The notes under the pieces are model-generated. The model saw only the letters and a list, made by a program, of their open reading frames with translations. It made no database searches and was not told the origin of the DNA. A stretch of DNA of 13,315 bases from an uncultured Eubacterium sp. (GTDB lineage Bacteria; Bacillota; Clostridia; Lachnospirales; Lachnospiraceae): assembly GCA_946412445.1 (NCBI GenBank), contig CAMKHH010000004.1:1-13315 (forward strand), given 5' to 3'. Below are positions 7,293 to 13,315 of this stretch, piece after piece. Both the position numbers and the translations under genes were made by a program. Within the stretch, counting starts at the first letter, position 1. Each line of letters starts with the position of its first letter.

Positions 7293-8285
7293 TTATCTAT
7301 TATAATTATAGGAAAGTGCCCTGGCAATTTCATATTGATACTCCGGTATTGATTTTGTCATGGCAAGGGCTTCATTGATGTCAAAATCCATATATTCTCC
7401 GTTCCTGTATCCTACAACTCTTTTGGTTTTTCCGGATAGAAGAAGATCCACTGCGTATGCACCCATGACCGATGCATAAACTCTATCCTTGCAGGTAGGA
7501 CTTCCGCCCCTTTGCATATGCCCCAGTATGGTGGCACGTGTCTCGATTCCTGTGGCAGCCTCAATCCTTCTTGCCATACTTGAAGAATGCCCGATTCCTT
7601 CTGCGTTGACAATAATATGATGCTTTTTACCCTTCCTGCGGTTTTCGATAATGTTCTCGATGATCCGCTGTTCATCGTAATCATACTTTTCCGGAAGAAG
7701 AATATCCTCTGCACCATTGGCAATTCCACACCACAACGCAAGATATCCGGCGTTCCTTCCCATAACCTCAATAATGCTGCAGCGTTCATGGGAGGTGGAG
7801 GTATCACGCACCTTATCTATGGCTTCCATGGCAGTATTCACCGCCGTATCAAAACCAATGGTATACTCTGTACAGGCAATATCCAAATCTATGGTTCCCG
7901 GAACACCCACCGTATTAATTCCTAAATTAGCCAGCTTCTGTGCCCCTGCAAAAGAACCGTCACCGCCGATTACAACCAACCCGTCGATTCCATTCTTCTG
8001 GCAGACCTCCGCTGCTTTCTTCTGCCCTTCTTCCGTACGCATCTCCGCACAGCGTGCTGTATAAAGGATTGTTCCTCCGCGCTGTATCGTATCCGACACA
8101 TCTCTTGCAGATAAATCTATAATTTCCTCATTCATGAGGCCATCATAGCCCTTCAGGATACCTTTCATCTTTGCACCCTTTTGAAGACCACGGCGTACTG
8201 CTGCCCGAATTGCGGCATTCATGCCCGGAGCATCCCCGCCGCTGGTTAAAACACCGATTGTTTTCAATTGCGTCTCTGTAGCCAT
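7293..8285 (-). CDS. pfkA: ATP-dependent 6-phosphofructokinase
   Basis: 330 residues, close to the 320 of the classic bacterial enzyme. It phosphorylates fructose 6-phosphate to fructose 1,6-bisphosphate with ATP, the committed step of glycolysis, as a cytosolic tetramer. Visible motifs: nucleotide loop GGDAPGMN (16-23), IQRGGT (67-72), GGDGS (107-111), catalytic loop PGTIDLD (129-135, with D133 as the expected base), EVMGRNAG (173-180) and GHMQRGGSP (255-263). The Gly at position 110 (GGDGS rather than GGDDS) marks ATP, not pyrophosphate, as donor. The Leu in TIDLD replaces the Asn of the E. coli enzyme, while both Asp are kept. The ATG has GGAGG 7 bases upstream. It lies 71 bases after the dnaE 3' segment and may be both co-transcribed with it and served by a weak local promoter; an intrinsic terminator follows. 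Confidence 0.97.
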   Translation of the reverse strand: MATETQLKTIGVLTSGGDAPGMNAAIRAAVRRGLQKGAKMKGILKGYDGLMNEEIIDLSARDVSDTIQRGGTILYTARCAEMRTEEGQKKAAEVCQKNGIDGLVVIGGDGSFAGAQKLANLGINTVGVPGTIDLDIACTEYTIGFDTAVNTAMEAIDKVRDTSTSHERCSIIEVMGRNAGYLALWCGIANGAEDILLPEKYDYDEQRIIENIIENRRKGKKHHIIVNAEGIGHSSSMARRIEAATGIETRATILGHMQRGGSPTCKDRVYASVMGAYAVDLLLSGKTKRVVGYRNGEYMDFDINEALAMTKSIPEYQYEIARALSYNYNR

Positions 8286-8312
8286 CTAAATTCCTCCATC
8301 CTATATCCATCT

Positions 8313-8341
8313 ATGATAAAAATCACAGTTCAAAATTTCCA
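8313..8341 (-). promoter_or_regulatory. pfkA: Weak candidate promoter of pfkA
   Basis: TGGAAA (8336-8341, 4 of 6), a 17-base spacer, then TATCAT (8313-8318, 5 of 6), placed in the short dnaE-pfkA gap. The predicted start is near 8306, about 20 bases before the ATG, with GGAGG at 8293-8297. Its -10 overlaps an imperfect palindrome TGTGA-N6-TCATA (8312-8327). Support is modest. Confidence 0.35.
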
Positions 8342-8356
8342 CATACATTTTATATT

Positions 8357-8803
8357 TTAAAGCATTTTTCCACGTTTTTCAATACTCTTTTCGACAACTT
8401 TCACGTTCTCACGACCATAGATGGATGTAAGCTGATTCAAAAGTTGGGTGTCTATATTCACATTTCGGCTGGACGGCAGACGTTTCAGCACTTTGTCCGA
8501 CCGGATATACAGTACAACGTGGTCCGACCCATCGGAATCCCGGAGTACTTCATACAGATGTGCCACCTCTTTTTCGTAATCATCCCGGGTGGAAAACTGA
8601 ATCCAAAGTTCCCGGGGCGTCTCCTCAAATGCATAAATCCGTTCGCAGATTAATTTGCTGGGTTTGTCCTCTTCCTGCGATACCCGCCCTTTGATAAACA
8701 CTTTGGAATCCACATTCATCAGCGCTGCATTCTTTTCATAATCTCTGGGAAATACCACAACCTCCACGGTTCCCAGTAAGTCCTCCACCGTCAGGAAAGC
8801 CAT
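8357..8803 (-). CDS. dnaE: DNA polymerase III alpha, C-terminal segment (OB fold and tail), displaced frame
   Basis: 149 codons including the stop, beginning MAFLTVEDLLGTVEVVVFPRDYEKN. This is the middle of the DnaE OB fold, followed by the family's C-terminal domain (VVLYIRSDKVLKRL, NVNIDTQLLNQL). It is not an independent gene by origin. Reading the same frame backwards from its ATG gives DKTVKFTKNNKT, the expected DnaE sequence just before MAFLT, so the real junction with the large segment is near 8840. No ribosome binding site precedes the ATG, which overlaps the end of the large segment by 13 bases; restart after termination is the only obvious way to make this piece separately. The OB fold of DnaE binds single-stranded DNA and the tail contacts partner subunits. 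Either a true split, a disabled gene, or a sequence error. Confidence 0.85.
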   Translation of the reverse strand: MAFLTVEDLLGTVEVVVFPRDYEKNAALMNVDSKVFIKGRVSQEEDKPSKLICERIYAFEETPRELWIQFSTRDDYEKEVAHLYEVLRDSDGSDHVVLYIRSDKVLKRLPSSRNVNIDTQLLNQLTSIYGRENVKVVEKSIEKRGKML

Positions 8804-11800
8804 GGTTTTATTATTTTTTGTAAATTTAACGGTTTTATCTCGCCGACAATCTCTTTTGCCCCATCCAGAACCTTTGGCTCTCCGGTCTCTTCATCAGGCA
8901 GGAAATCCAAAGTAACAACGGAGATATTCTTTTTCCATCTCTCTTCATATTCTTCCAGCGGATGGCCGCTTATATACACCCCAAGCACTTCTTTTTCAAA
9001 TGACAGCTTTTCCTCTTTTGTATACTCTCCCACATCCGGAAAACTGATTTCATAAGCGGATCTTTCTTCCGGAGAAACCAGATCAAACAGGCTCATCTGT
9101 CCCGTCAGGGCGTTCTTCTTATCCCGGTTTGTCTCCTCCAGCACCTGCTGATAGACAATCATGAACTGCTTTCTGGTCCCCCCCAGGCAATCAAAGGCTC
9201 CTGCCTTAATAAAATTCTCGAGCGTCCGCTTATTTACTTCTTTTCCGCTTAACCGTTCAATGAAATCTTTTAAGTTTCGGTATTCTCCACGGCTTTTGCG
9301 TTCTTCTACAACAGCGTCCATGACTGGCTTTCCAATTCCTTTTACGGCAGAAAGGCCATAACGGATTGCTCCCTGTTCCACAGTGAATACACCTTCACTC
9401 CGGTTAATGTCCGGAGGAAGCAGATTTATGTTCATAGATCTGCAGTTCAGGATATATTGAGCGACCTTACCCGGATTATCTATGCAGGAGGTCATGATAG
9501 CTGCCATGAATTCCACAGGATAATAATATTTCAGATAAGCGGTCTGATAAGAAACCACCGCATATGCCGCAGCATGCGATTTATTAAACGCATATTTGGC
9601 AAAATCAATCATCTCATCATAAATCTTATTCGCAGTCTCTTCGTCAATTCCATTGGATACGCAGCCGGGCACTTCCTCTTCCGGGTTTCCGTACACAAAA
9701 TTCCGGCGCTCCTTTTCCATCACGGATGCCTTCTTTTTAGACATCGCTCTCCGCAGCAAATCGCTGCGTCCAAGCGTGTAGCCGGCCAAGTCCCGTACGA
9801 TCTGCATAACCTGCTCCTGGTAGACGATACATCCATAGGTTGGCTCAAGTATCGGCTGCAGCTGCGGACAGCGGTATGTGATTGCCTCCGGGTGATTCTT
9901 GCCGCGGATATACTGTGGAATAAAATCCATAGGACCCGGACGGTAAAGTGAAATTCCCGCTATGATATCCTCCAGGCTTTTCGGTTTCAGCTCCTTCATG
10001 AAGCTCTTCATCCCGGCGCTTTCCAGCTGGAATACTCCTTCGCACTTACCCGAACCGATCATGTCAAGTACTTTGGGATCATTATAATCAATATTCATCA
10101 AATCCAGAGTTATGCTATTGTCCCGTTCCGCCAGTTTTTGAGCATTATGAATGACCGTCAGTGTACGGAGCCCCAGAAAATCCATCTTCAAAAGACCGAG
10201 CTCCTCCAGCGTGGTCATCGTGAACTGGGTTGTAATCGTACCATCGGAGGATCTGGACAGCGGTACATATTCATCCACATTCTTTTGTGAAATAACAACT
10301 CCGGCAGCATGCATGGAGGTATGACGCGGAAGTCCTTCCAGCCGCCTGGACATATCAATCAAATGATGTACTTCTTCGTCGGTGTCATAGACAGTCTTCA
10401 ATTCGTGGTTCATCTGTAAAGCCTTATCTATGGTAATGTTAAGTTCATTGGGAATCATCTTTGCAATCACATCCACGGATGCATAGGGCATGTCCAGCAC
10501 ACGTCCCACATCCCGGATCACACCGCGGGCAGCCATGGTTCCAAAGGTTACAATCTGCACCACACGATCCTTACCATACTTACGCACCACATAGTCGATG
10601 ACCTCCTGTCTTCGTTCGAAACAGAAATCAATATCGATATCCGGCATGGAGACACGTTCCGGATTCAGGAAACGTTCAAACAGTAAGTTGTGACGTATGG
10701 GATCGAGCTGTGTAATCCCAAGTGTATAGGCTACGATGCTTCCGGCCGCTGAGCCCCTTCCCGGGCCCACGATAATATCATGATCTCTGGCATACTTTAT
10801 AAAATCCCATACAATCAGAAAGTAGTCCACATAGCCCATGGATTTAATGGTGTCCAGCTCATAAGAAAGACGGTCTTTAAGTTCCTCATCCGGATTTTGA
10901 TACAGACGCTCCAGACCTTCCAGACAAAGTTTATTCAGATATTCCCATGCGGTATATCCCTCTGGCACATCATATCTGGGCAGCTTCGTTACACCGAATT
11001 CAATGTCGACGTGACAACGGTCAGCAATTTTCTGCGTATTCTCCAATGCCTCCGGTGCATAAGGAAATAATTCTGCCATCTCTTCCGGTGACTTCACGTA
11101 GAATTGGCCGCCTTCATACCGCATACGATTCTCATCTGCCAGCTTTTTACCCGTCTGAATACAAAGCAGGATGTCATGAGCCGCCTCGTCCTCGGCATAG
11201 GTATAGTGAACATCATTCGTTGCAGCCAGCCCGATTCCCGTCTCACGGTTCAGGCGAAGCATCTGTTGGTTCACAAGTCTTTGTTCCGGCATCCCATGAT
11301 CCTGAAGCTCCAAAAAGAAATTCCCTTCCCCGAAAATATCGCGGTAACGCAGTGCGGCTTCCTTTGCTTCCTCATACAGTCCCTTCACCAGATATCTGGA
11401 AACCTCCCCTGCCAGACATGCGGACAGCGCAATGAGCCCCTCATGGTACTTCTTCAACAGTTCCATGTCCACGCGGGGCTTATAATAATATCCTTCCACA
11501 AATCCCATGGAGACAATCTTCATCAGGTTGTTGTAACCCTGGTTATTCTCAGCCAGTAAAACCAGATGGTAATATCGCTCCTCTCCGGCCCCGATCTCAC
11601 GATCAAAACGGGAACCGGGTGCCACATAAACTTCACATCCCAGAACGGGGTTAATCCCCGCTTCCTTTGCCGCACGGTAAAAATCAATTACGCCGAACAT
11701 CACACCATGATCTGTGATGGCAGCACTGTTCATACCAAGCTCCTTCACCCTGGTCACGTATTCCCTTATCTTGTTGGAACCGTCCAGGAGGCTATATTCC

Positions 11801-11829
11801 GTATGTGTATGCAGATGTACGAATCCCAA
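8791..11829 (-). CDS. dnaE: DNA polymerase III alpha subunit, PHP to clamp-binding region; frame broken near its 3' end
   Basis: 1012 residues from a TTG start chosen because AGGAGG lies 5 bases upstream and because the earlier in-frame ATG would overlap cvfB. It is a replicative DNA polymerase subunit; in Firmicutes DnaE works beside PolC, mainly in lagging-strand priming and repair synthesis. Seen: PHP domain with HLHTHTEYS (5-13), ITDHG (38-42) and NDVHY (205-209), so its metal site looks intact; polymerase core with GPGRGSAAGS (355-364), PDIDIDF (396-402) and KMDFLGLRTLT (548-558) carrying the three catalytic Asp; fingers and helix-hairpin-helix region (KGIGKPV, about 830-836); a sliding-clamp binding motif QMSLFDL (911-917). 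From residue 997 on, the last 16 residues are not family sequence: the frame has shifted, and the OB fold continues in the next frame. Confidence 0.93.
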   Translation of the reverse strand: MGFVHLHTHTEYSLLDGSNKIREYVTRVKELGMNSAAITDHGVMFGVIDFYRAAKEAGINPVLGCEVYVAPGSRFDREIGAGEERYYHLVLLAENNQGYNNLMKIVSMGFVEGYYYKPRVDMELLKKYHEGLIALSACLAGEVSRYLVKGLYEEAKEAALRYRDIFGEGNFFLELQDHGMPEQRLVNQQMLRLNRETGIGLAATNDVHYTYAEDEAAHDILLCIQTGKKLADENRMRYEGGQFYVKSPEEMAELFPYAPEALENTQKIADRCHVDIEFGVTKLPRYDVPEGYTAWEYLNKLCLEGLERLYQNPDEELKDRLSYELDTIKSMGYVDYFLIVWDFIKYARDHDIIVGPGRGSAAGSIVAYTLGITQLDPIRHNLLFERFLNPERVSMPDIDIDFCFERRQEVIDYVVRKYGKDRVVQIVTFGTMAARGVIRDVGRVLDMPYASVDVIAKMIPNELNITIDKALQMNHELKTVYDTDEEVHHLIDMSRRLEGLPRHTSMHAAGVVISQKNVDEYVPLSRSSDGTITTQFTMTTLEELGLLKMDFLGLRTLTVIHNAQKLAERDNSITLDLMNIDYNDPKVLDMIGSGKCEGVFQLESAGMKSFMKELKPKSLEDIIAGISLYRPGPMDFIPQYIRGKNHPEAITYRCPQLQPILEPTYGCIVYQEQVMQIVRDLAGYTLGRSDLLRRAMSKKKASVMEKERRNFVYGNPEEEVPGCVSNGIDEETANKIYDEMIDFAKYAFNKSHAAAYAVVSYQTAYLKYYYPVEFMAAIMTSCIDNPGKVAQYILNCRSMNINLLPPDINRSEGVFTVEQGAIRYGLSAVKGIGKPVMDAVVEERKSRGEYRNLKDFIERLSGKEVNKRTLENFIKAGAFDCLGGTRKQFMIVYQQVLEETNRDKKNALTGQMSLFDLVSPEERSAYEISFPDVGEYTKEEKLSFEKEVLGVYISGHPLEEYEERWKKNISVVTLDFLPDEETGEPKVLDGAKEIVGEIKPLNLQKIIKPWLS
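8831..8847 (-). other. dnaE: Site of the dnaE frame break
   Basis: Up to GTC GGC (residues VG) the zero frame is DnaE-like; from GAT AAA ACC onward the -1 frame is DnaE-like (DKTVKFTKNNKT). Only GA lies between them, where relatives have about three or four residues. A small deletion of 7 or 10 bases, or loss of one base, would explain it. Confidence 0.75.
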
Positions 11830-11834
11830 TTTAT

Positions 11835-11840
11835 CCTCCT
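11835..11840 (-). promoter_or_regulatory. dnaE: Ribosome binding site fixing the TTG start of dnaE
   Basis: AGGAGG lies 5 bases before TTG (11827-11829), between the cvfB stop codon (11843-11845) and dnaE. It decides the start: the resulting protein begins (M)GFVHLHTHTEYS, the standard DnaE N-terminus, and removes a 16-residue extension that would overlap cvfB. Confidence 0.9.
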
Positions 11841-11842
11841 TT

Positions 11843-12682
11843 TTATCTGCGGTATATCTTCCCGTCCCGAATCTCAATCTGTTTCTCTTTCAGCAAGTGC
11901 CCTACAGCTCTTTTAAAAGCTCCCTTACTAAGCCCAAACTCACGCTGTATCACTTCCGGAGATGCCTTGTCATCAAAGGGAAGTGCATTGGCAAACTCTC
12001 CAATGACCTGTAATACATTCTCCGCATCCTCTTCAATCTGCACATATGCTTTCTGACGGGCAGAAAGCGTCAATTTCCCATCCTCTTTCACTTCCGTCAC
12101 ACGCAGTTTCAGTCTTTGACCCACCTTATAGCCGGCCTGTGCCTCTTTTTTTGGAATCAAACCGGAATATCGTTCATCCACGGCAACGAAGACCCCGAAA
12201 TTGGCACTGATTTCATAAATTGTTCCTTCCACCTCATCTCCGATTACATAGGGAGATCCGGTCTTTAAATAATGATAGACCTTCATCGTCGCACAAAGCC
12301 GGCCACTCTTGTCCACATACAAAGCAACCAGACAACTGTCACCTGGCTCCACTTTTCTGGTCTGTTCTTTGAACGGAAGGAATAGATCCTTTTCCAGCCC
12401 CCAGTCCAGAAATGCTCCGATATTACCCACGGCTGCCACAGTCAGTTCCTTCACTTCACCCAGCTGCAGCTTAGGCTCATTCGTGGTGGCAATCAACCTG
12501 TCGGAAGAGTCCCTGTAGAGGAATACCTCCAACTCATCCCCCTCACCTGCTCCTTCGGGAACCTGCTTTTTCGGCAGCAGCACACGCTCATCCATGGAAG
12601 CATTCACCTGCTCCCCCAGGTATACACCGAAATCTACCTTCTTCACTATAACAAGTGACTGTTTTCTTCCTATCTCCAACAT
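11843..12682 (-). CDS. cvfB: S1-domain RNA-binding protein, CvfB/YitL family
   Basis: 279 residues from the chosen ATG. An ATG six codons upstream is rejected because the predicted transcript starts at about that position and it has no ribosome site, whereas AGGAG lies 9 bases before the chosen one. Three S1/OB-like domains can be seen at about 1-67 (VKKVDFGVYL), 72-136 (VGNIGAFLDWG) and 148-210 (ISANFGVFVAV, SGLIPKKEA). A C-terminal winged-helix domain (220-279, FGLSKGAFKRAVGHLLKE) completes the family pattern. CvfB of Staphylococcus aureus binds RNA and affects virulence gene expression; the general cellular role elsewhere is not settled. It ends 13 bases before dnaE starts, so the two are almost certainly co-transcribed and possibly coupled in translation. 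Family assignment is confident; the function here is by homology. Confidence 0.9.
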   Translation of the reverse strand: MLEIGRKQSLVIVKKVDFGVYLGEQVNASMDERVLLPKKQVPEGAGEGDELEVFLYRDSSDRLIATTNEPKLQLGEVKELTVAAVGNIGAFLDWGLEKDLFLPFKEQTRKVEPGDSCLVALYVDKSGRLCATMKVYHYLKTGSPYVIGDEVEGTIYEISANFGVFVAVDERYSGLIPKKEAQAGYKVGQRLKLRVTEVKEDGKLTLSARQKAYVQIEEDAENVLQVIGEFANALPFDDKASPEVIQREFGLSKGAFKRAVGHLLKEKQIEIRDGKIYRR

Positions 12683-12705
12683 ATATGAATTCTCCTGCAT
12701 TTTGA

Positions 12706-12732
12706 ATTATAACAGTTTAATCATTCGCTCAA
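12706..12732 (-). promoter_or_regulatory. Extended -10 promoter of cvfB-dnaE
   Basis: A perfect TATAAT (12706-12711) is preceded by TG one base upstream, making the extended -10 TGTTATAAT. A partial -35, TTGAGC (12727-12732), sits at a short 15-base spacing, which an extended -10 can tolerate. The predicted start is near 12699. The element lies between the thioesterase stop codon (12743) and cvfB, so cvfB-dnaE can be transcribed on its own. Confidence 0.75.
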
Positions 12733-12742
12733 TTTTGCATGG

Positions 12743-13315
12743 CTAAACTGTTGCTTTAAATTCTATAGTAACATAGGGCTTATCTCCCTCATCATTCAGT
12801 GTTACCAGATATCCCTTTGGTATCCGGTAAAGCACAGGCGACATTACATTCCCCAGACGGGCCTGCTGCTTATATTCCGCCCGCATCCGCTTCACTTCAA
12901 AGTCAGCCGGCAGATACCCCTCGGCCAGCTGGATATATTGTCCGTTGTTCACATGGTGATTTGTATCCAGATGGTATTCCTTAACCGTAAACGAGTCAAA
13001 AGTCTCTCGACCCTCCCTGGGAAGCTGGATCTTGCGCGGCCCAAAATCTGCCTGAAACTCTGCTGTCAACCCGTAGGCATCCACCACATCCTGCGTCACC
13101 CGCTCAGGATAACCCGTCTCTTGATTCATATAAGCCCAGGTGGAATTGGCATAGGCCAGCATCTCTCCCTTATCACTTTCCATAGTGAAATTACGAAAAC
13201 CCTGAAATGCCTTAAAATCATGCGCCCAGGTGCTGATTACCGTGTGTTCTCCCATGACCGGATAGCGGTTTACATGAATCTGCCATGCCGCCAGAACCCA
13301 CACTCTGTTATGCAT
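12743..13315 (-). CDS. Acyl-ACP thioesterase, C-terminal 191 codons (5' end outside window)
   Basis: The gene runs off the right edge; the ATG at the very end of the window is an internal Met, since the family has further N-terminal sequence before the visible NRVWVLAAWQIHV. About 190 residues of a protein usually near 240-250 are visible. The first hot-dog fold holds WVLAAWQIHVNRYP and STWAHDFKAFQGFRNF; the second starts near FDSFTVKEYHLDTNHHVNN. The catalytic pattern D-x-N-x-H-V-N-N is present, with a later Glu in AEYKQQARLG, matching the Asp/Asn/His/Glu set proposed for plant and bacterial acyl-ACP thioesterases. The enzyme releases fatty acids from acyl carrier protein in the cytosol. The stop codon TAG is followed within 40 bases by the cvfB promoter and I see no terminator, so some read-through into cvfB is likely. 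Confidence 0.92.
   Translation of the reverse strand: MHNRVWVLAAWQIHVNRYPVMGEHTVISTWAHDFKAFQGFRNFTMESDKGEMLAYANSTWAYMNQETGYPERVTQDVVDAYGLTAEFQADFGPRKIQLPREGRETFDSFTVKEYHLDTNHHVNNGQYIQLAEGYLPADFEVKRMRAEYKQQARLGNVMSPVLYRIPKGYLVTLNDEGDKPYVTIEFKATV

Noticed and set aside
7189..7333. A small minus-strand frame of 71 codons between pfkA and the methyltransferase gene
   Set aside because: It overlaps both genes, runs through the pfkA terminator hairpin and has no recognisable protein features.
8806..8826. The A-rich run in dnaE (CAAAAAATAATAAAA) as a programmed -1 frameshift site
   Set aside because: The needed shift is -1, but in the zero frame (TTA CAA AAA ATA) the run does not fit the X-XXY-YYZ pattern. 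The zero frame is also already non-family for several codons before it, so the break lies upstream near 8840.
11830..11877. An ATG start for dnaE at 11877
   Set aside because: It would add 16 residues unlike DnaE and overlap cvfB by 35 bases; the TTG at 11829 has AGGAGG 5 bases upstream and gives the family N-terminus.
116..13000. The many plus-strand open frames of 60-165 codons across the window
   Set aside because: All lie opposite well-supported minus-strand genes, lack family motifs and good ribosome sites, and have the skewed composition of antisense shadows.
1..13315. Riboswitches, CRISPR arrays, insertion sequences, tRNA or rRNA genes
   Set aside because: No repeat-spacer pattern, transposase, terminal inverted repeats or conserved RNA core was seen; leaders are all short (under about 200 bases), with only the terminators and promoters listed.

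Overview
The window reads as a chromosomal stretch from a low-to-mid GC Gram-positive anaerobe, most likely a clostridial relative of the Lachnospiraceae. I infer this from the style of the proteins (a PfkA with a TIDLD loop, a clostridial DnaE, a CvfB protein, a bacterial acyl-ACP thioesterase), the strong AGGAGG-type ribosome binding sites and the sigma-A-like promoters. Every supported gene lies on the minus strand, so transcription runs from high to low coordinates. There are no tRNA or rRNA genes, mobile elements or CRISPR arrays, and no gene-free stretch exceeds 300 bases.

In transcription order, the right end carries the 3' part of an acyl-ACP thioesterase gene that runs off the window. 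Next comes cvfB, an S1-domain RNA-binding protein, behind an extended -10 promoter. dnaE follows 13 bases later, starting at TTG behind an AGGAGG site. The dnaE reading frame is broken near 8840, so the polymerase body and the OB-fold/C-terminal part lie in two frames that overlap by 13 bases. pfkA (6-phosphofructokinase) follows and ends at a clear intrinsic terminator (7242-7274). A SpoU-family RNA 2'-O-methyltransferase comes next.

The middle holds two cell-envelope genes, each a separate unit. One is a membrane-anchored polysaccharide-deacetylase-like protein ending in a strong terminator (4839-4885). The other is a secreted protein with two SH3 domains and a SleB-like cell wall hydrolase domain. 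The hydrolase gene has a near-consensus promoter (TTGACA-17-TAGAAT). Just downstream of its predicted start point is a perfect match to the WalR (YycF) operator consensus, which suggests control by the WalRK cell-wall stress system.

The left end is an ABC importer operon of the peptide/nickel class: a lipoprotein substrate-binding protein, two permeases overlapping by 4 bases, and the first 28 codons of an ATPase. The substrate is not certain; a His-rich HPHGHG motif near the binding protein's C-terminus makes a metal or metal chelate worth testing.

Most of the window is ordinary core genome. The points most worth checking are the split dnaE frame, the WalR-like box on the hydrolase gene, the long insertion in the deacetylase domain and the His-rich tail of the binding protein. 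I did not find a clearly new multi-gene system.
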